Below are positions 5,801 to 7,399 of a stretch of 7,399 nucleotides of DNA, one piece after another. Under the pieces are notes generated by a model. That model did no database searches. It had not been told where the DNA came from and worked only from the letters and a program-made list of their open reading frames with translations. The number at the start of each line of letters is the position of its first letter. The first letter of the stretch is position 1. The translations under genes were made by a program, and so were the position numbers. The DNA lies in contig DKEU01000248.1 in assembly GCA_002452635.1 (NCBI GenBank), positions 1 through 7,399 of the forward strand. Direction: 5' to 3'. The DNA comes from Desulfovibrionaceae bacterium UBA6814 (GTDB lineage Bacteria > Desulfobacterota > Desulfovibrionia > Desulfovibrionales > Desulfovibrionaceae).

Positions 5801-7009
5801 TCAGGCGGTTCTCACTCCGGCCGGAGGGAGCGCTCCGGGGGAGCGAACCAGGAGCGCCACCCGCAGGAGCACCGCGTGGTCCAACTGGCGGGCCGGGTCC
5901 AGGCCGGTGGCCGCCTGGATGCGGCCCAGGCGGTAGGCCAGGGTGTTGCGGTGGATGCCCAGGGCGTGGGCCGTGGCCTCCATCTCCAGGTTGTTCGCCA
6001 GGAGCGCCTCCAGGGTCTCGGCCAGCCGCTCCTGCCCCTCCAGCAGGGCCTCCACCTCCGGAAACAGGTTGCGCAGGAGCATGCCCCCCGGGCCGGACGC
6101 GGCCTCGGCCAGCAGGTAGCCCACGGCCAGGCCCGGGGCGTACACCGAGCGCACCCGCGCCCCGTTGCCCGCCAGGCGCAGGCAGAACTCGGCCTGGCGC
6201 AGGGAGTCCGGGTACTCGCCCACGGCCCGGGCCGTGGCCCCCACCCCGCAGCGCACCGCCCCGCCCGGCCAGGCCGCGAAGTTCTCCGCCAGTTGCTCGG
6301 CCCACTCCCGCACCAGGGGCCGGGGGTCCTCCCCGTCCACCGGCCGCAGGGCCACCAGCCGGTCCTGGAGCACCACCGCCAGGTCGCACTCCGCGCTGCC
6401 CGGGCCGTCGCCGAACCGGCGCAACAGCGTCTCCGCGGCCCGGTCCAGCACCGACCCCCCGCCCGGCTGCCGGACGCGCAGGGCCGCGGCCGGGCCGGAC
6501 ACGTCGGCCACCGCCACGGCCCGGGACACCCCCAGATCCAGGCCCAGGGCCTTGGCCGCGCGCCGGATGCGGCCCTGGGTGCCGGGCTCGTTCTGCCACA
6601 GGAGCAGCTCGGCCAGCTGCTCCTTGAGCCGCAGCCGGGAGCTGGCCTCCTGCTGCAGGAGCTCCCGCTCGATGATGAGCTCGGTGATGGCCTTGACCAG
6701 CCGCGCCGTGCCCCGCACCTCGTCGGGCTGGCCCGTGACCCCCACCACCCCGATGATCTGGCCGTCCAGCACCAGGGGCAGGTTCACCCCGGGCAGGGCG
6801 CCGGGATACAGGCCCACCTCCCGGGGGTAGATGTCCACCTCGGAACCGGTCTCCAGCACGTCCTGGGCCCCCTTGTGGCGGCTGCCGTAGCGCTCCGGCT
6901 GGGCCGTGCCCACGATGACCCCGTCCCGGTTCATGACGTTAACATTGCGATGTACCAGGCATTGTGCAGTATCCACGATTTTCTGAGCCAATTCGTCGTT
7001 CATCAGCAT
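5801..7009 (-). CDS. CdaR/PucR-family transcriptional regulator
   Basis: A 402-residue regulator of the sugar-diacid-recognition type. The N-terminal diacid-recognition domain spans about residues 5-135: LAQKIVDTAQ, then RNVNVMNRDGVIVGT (21-35), ERYGSRHKGA (39-48) and LPLVLDGQIIGVVGVTG (77-93), closely following E. coli CdaR. A degenerate GGDEF-like middle region (about 145-295) follows, without catalytic residues. The C-terminal PucR-type helix-turn-helix is at about 330-388 (NNLEMEATAHALGIHRNTLAYRL). E. coli CdaR activates glucarate/galactarate and glycerate genes; no such pathway is visible here, so the ligand is open. I chose the ATG at 7009 (MLMNDEL) because GGGG lies 7 nt upstream and the family begins there; an ATG at 7003 is an alternative. 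The frame is open back to 7123 but that part is AT-rich and family-unlike. The gene is divergent from the MBL-fold gene, its most obvious target, and its stop is 1 bp from the cyclase stop. Confidence 0.92.
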   Translation of the reverse strand: MLMNDELAQKIVDTAQCLVHRNVNVMNRDGVIVGTAQPERYGSRHKGAQDVLETGSEVDIYPREVGLYPGALPGVNLPLVLDGQIIGVVGVTGQPDEVRGTARLVKAITELIIERELLQQEASSRLRLKEQLAELLLWQNEPGTQGRIRRAAKALGLDLGVSRAVAVADVSGPAAALRVRQPGGGSVLDRAAETLLRRFGDGPGSAECDLAVVLQDRLVALRPVDGEDPRPLVREWAEQLAENFAAWPGGAVRCGVGATARAVGEYPDSLRQAEFCLRLAGNGARVRSVYAPGLAVGYLLAEAASGPGGMLLRNLFPEVEALLEGQERLAETLEALLANNLEMEATAHALGIHRNTLAYRLGRIQAATGLDPARQLDHAVLLRVALLVRSPGALPPAGVRTA

Positions 7010-7164
7010 GGCGCTGCCCCATTTTTTGTGCAAAATGCCAAAACCCCGCCAGCTCCACAAGGTTTTTTCTTGTTCTTGCCAATTGTACCGGTCGCTACGA
7101 TTTCGTATCCAGGATGACGTCAAACATCCTCGCCCGCCGCCGGCGGCAACGGAAGGACGGCCCC
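7010..7164. promoter_or_regulatory. Divergent control region between the CdaR-type regulator and the MBL-fold gene
   Basis: This 155-bp gap has a distinctly AT-rich stretch (7021-7130) in a very GC-rich setting. It contains three short perfect dyads: TTTTG-TG-CAAAA (7024-7035), just before the regulator's ribosome-binding site; TACGA-TT-TCGTA (7096-7107); and AGGATG-N8-CATCCT (7111-7130), which encloses the palindrome TGACGTCA (7115-7122). A GCCGCCGGCGGC palindrome (7136-7147) precedes the MBL-fold ribosome-binding site. On the minus strand TACAAT (7087-7082) resembles a -10 box, but no good -35 lies 17 bp upstream, so no promoter is called. The dyads are candidate operators for the regulator; which one is real cannot be told from one sequence. 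Confidence 0.5.
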
Positions 7165-7399
7165 ATGACCCTGACCATCACCACGCTCATCGAGAACTCC
7201 CCGGGTGAGCACAAGGGCCTCGTCACCGAGCACGGCCTGAGCTTCCACGTGGCCGCGGGCGACACCCGCCTGCTCTTCGACACGGGCCAGTCCGGGGCCA
7301 TCCTGGACAACGCGGCCAAGCTGGGCATCGACCTCTCCAACCTGGACCACGTGGTCCTGTCCCACGGCCATTACGACCACTCCGGCGGCATGCGCCGCC
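7165..7399 (+). CDS. MBL-fold metallo-hydrolase, COG1237-like, 5' part only
   Basis: The first 78 codons are visible and the gene runs off the right edge. The opening TLIENSP (residues 7-13), then LVTEHGLSF (19-27), LLFDTGQSG (36-44) and LSHGHYDHSGGM (65-76) match the metallo-beta-lactamase-fold group represented by COG1237. The zinc motif HxHxDH is intact at His67, His69, Asp71 and His72. Members are often annotated as 7,8-dihydropterin-6-methyl-4-(ribofuranosyl)aminobenzene-phosphate synthase, after the archaeal methanopterin enzyme, but that activity should not be assumed in bacteria. I chose the ATG at 7165 because GGAAGGA lies 8 nt upstream and the family begins there. An in-frame ATG at 7114 would add 17 mostly basic residues and has no well-spaced ribosome-binding site. 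The gene is divergent from the CdaR-type regulator, which may control it. Confidence 0.88.
   Translation, partial: MTLTITTLIENSPGEHKGLVTEHGLSFHVAAGDTRLLFDTGQSGAILDNAAKLGIDLSNLDHVVLSHGHYDHSGGMRR

Noticed and set aside
3570..5936. A 788-codon plus-strand frame overlapping the cyclase
   Set aside because: The Pro/Gly/Arg/His-rich composition is typical of an out-of-frame reading of GC-rich DNA; the other frame holds the GGDEF, PAS and sensor motifs.
5796..6599. A 267-codon minus-strand frame inside the CdaR-type regulator
   Set aside because: Gly/Pro/Arg/Ala low-complexity composition; the helix-turn-helix and diacid-recognition motifs are in the other frame.
7031..7047. Minus-strand TTTTGGCATTTTGC as a second sigma-54 promoter before the regulator
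   Set aside because: The TGGCA and TTGC elements are too close together for a -24/-12 promoter; the required 12-bp distance is not met.
7114..7164. In-frame upstream ATG for the MBL-fold gene
   Set aside because: No properly spaced ribosome-binding site, a basic N-terminus unlike the family, and overlap with the dyad at 7111-7130; the ATG at 7165 has GGAAGGA upstream.

Overview
The window is very GC-rich and densely coded, with G/C at almost every third codon position. It looks like a high-GC member of the former Deltaproteobacteria, most likely a Desulfovibrio-type sulfate reducer. That placement is inferred from the combination of genes (nth-tgt-DUF218, a PDC-type sensory diguanylate cyclase, a CdaR-type regulator, a COG1237-like metallo-beta-lactamase) and from a sigma-54 promoter; no rRNA or other phylogenetic marker is present.

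Left part (1-995), read on the minus strand: the 5' end of a probable lipoprotein or exported-protein gene (1-160), a strong intrinsic terminator (216-247), a strikingly G-rich degenerate repeat tract (248-346), and a small PilZ-like gene (359-703). The PilZ-like gene is preceded by a near-consensus sigma-54 -24/-12 promoter (753-769). About 110-160 bp further upstream lie three copies of a 10-bp repeat spaced 19 and 21 bp apart (854-903), which look like an enhancer for a sigma-54 activator.

Centre (996-5799), plus strand: a probable operon of nth (endonuclease III), tgt (tRNA-guanine transglycosylase), a DUF218/YdcF-like membrane-anchored protein, and a large membrane-bound diguanylate cyclase. 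The first three are joined by 4-bp start/stop overlaps. The cyclase follows after 69 bp that hold two mutually exclusive hairpins. Its layout is multi-pass membrane domain, periplasmic PDC-like sensor, PAS, then GGDEF with an intact active site and I-site.

Right part (5801-7399): a CdaR/PucR-family regulator on the minus strand, whose stop codon lies 1 bp from the cyclase stop. It is divergent from a metallo-beta-lactamase-fold gene that runs off the window. The AT-rich gap between them (7010-7164) carries several short dyads and is a natural site for control of both genes.

Functional thread: the window holds a maker of cyclic di-GMP (the GGDEF protein) and a PilZ-like protein that would normally be a reader. 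The PilZ-like protein lacks the usual nucleotide-binding motifs and appears to be under sigma-54 control. I found no phage, transposon, CRISPR array or stable RNA gene. The most unusual signals are in the non-coding DNA around the PilZ-like gene.
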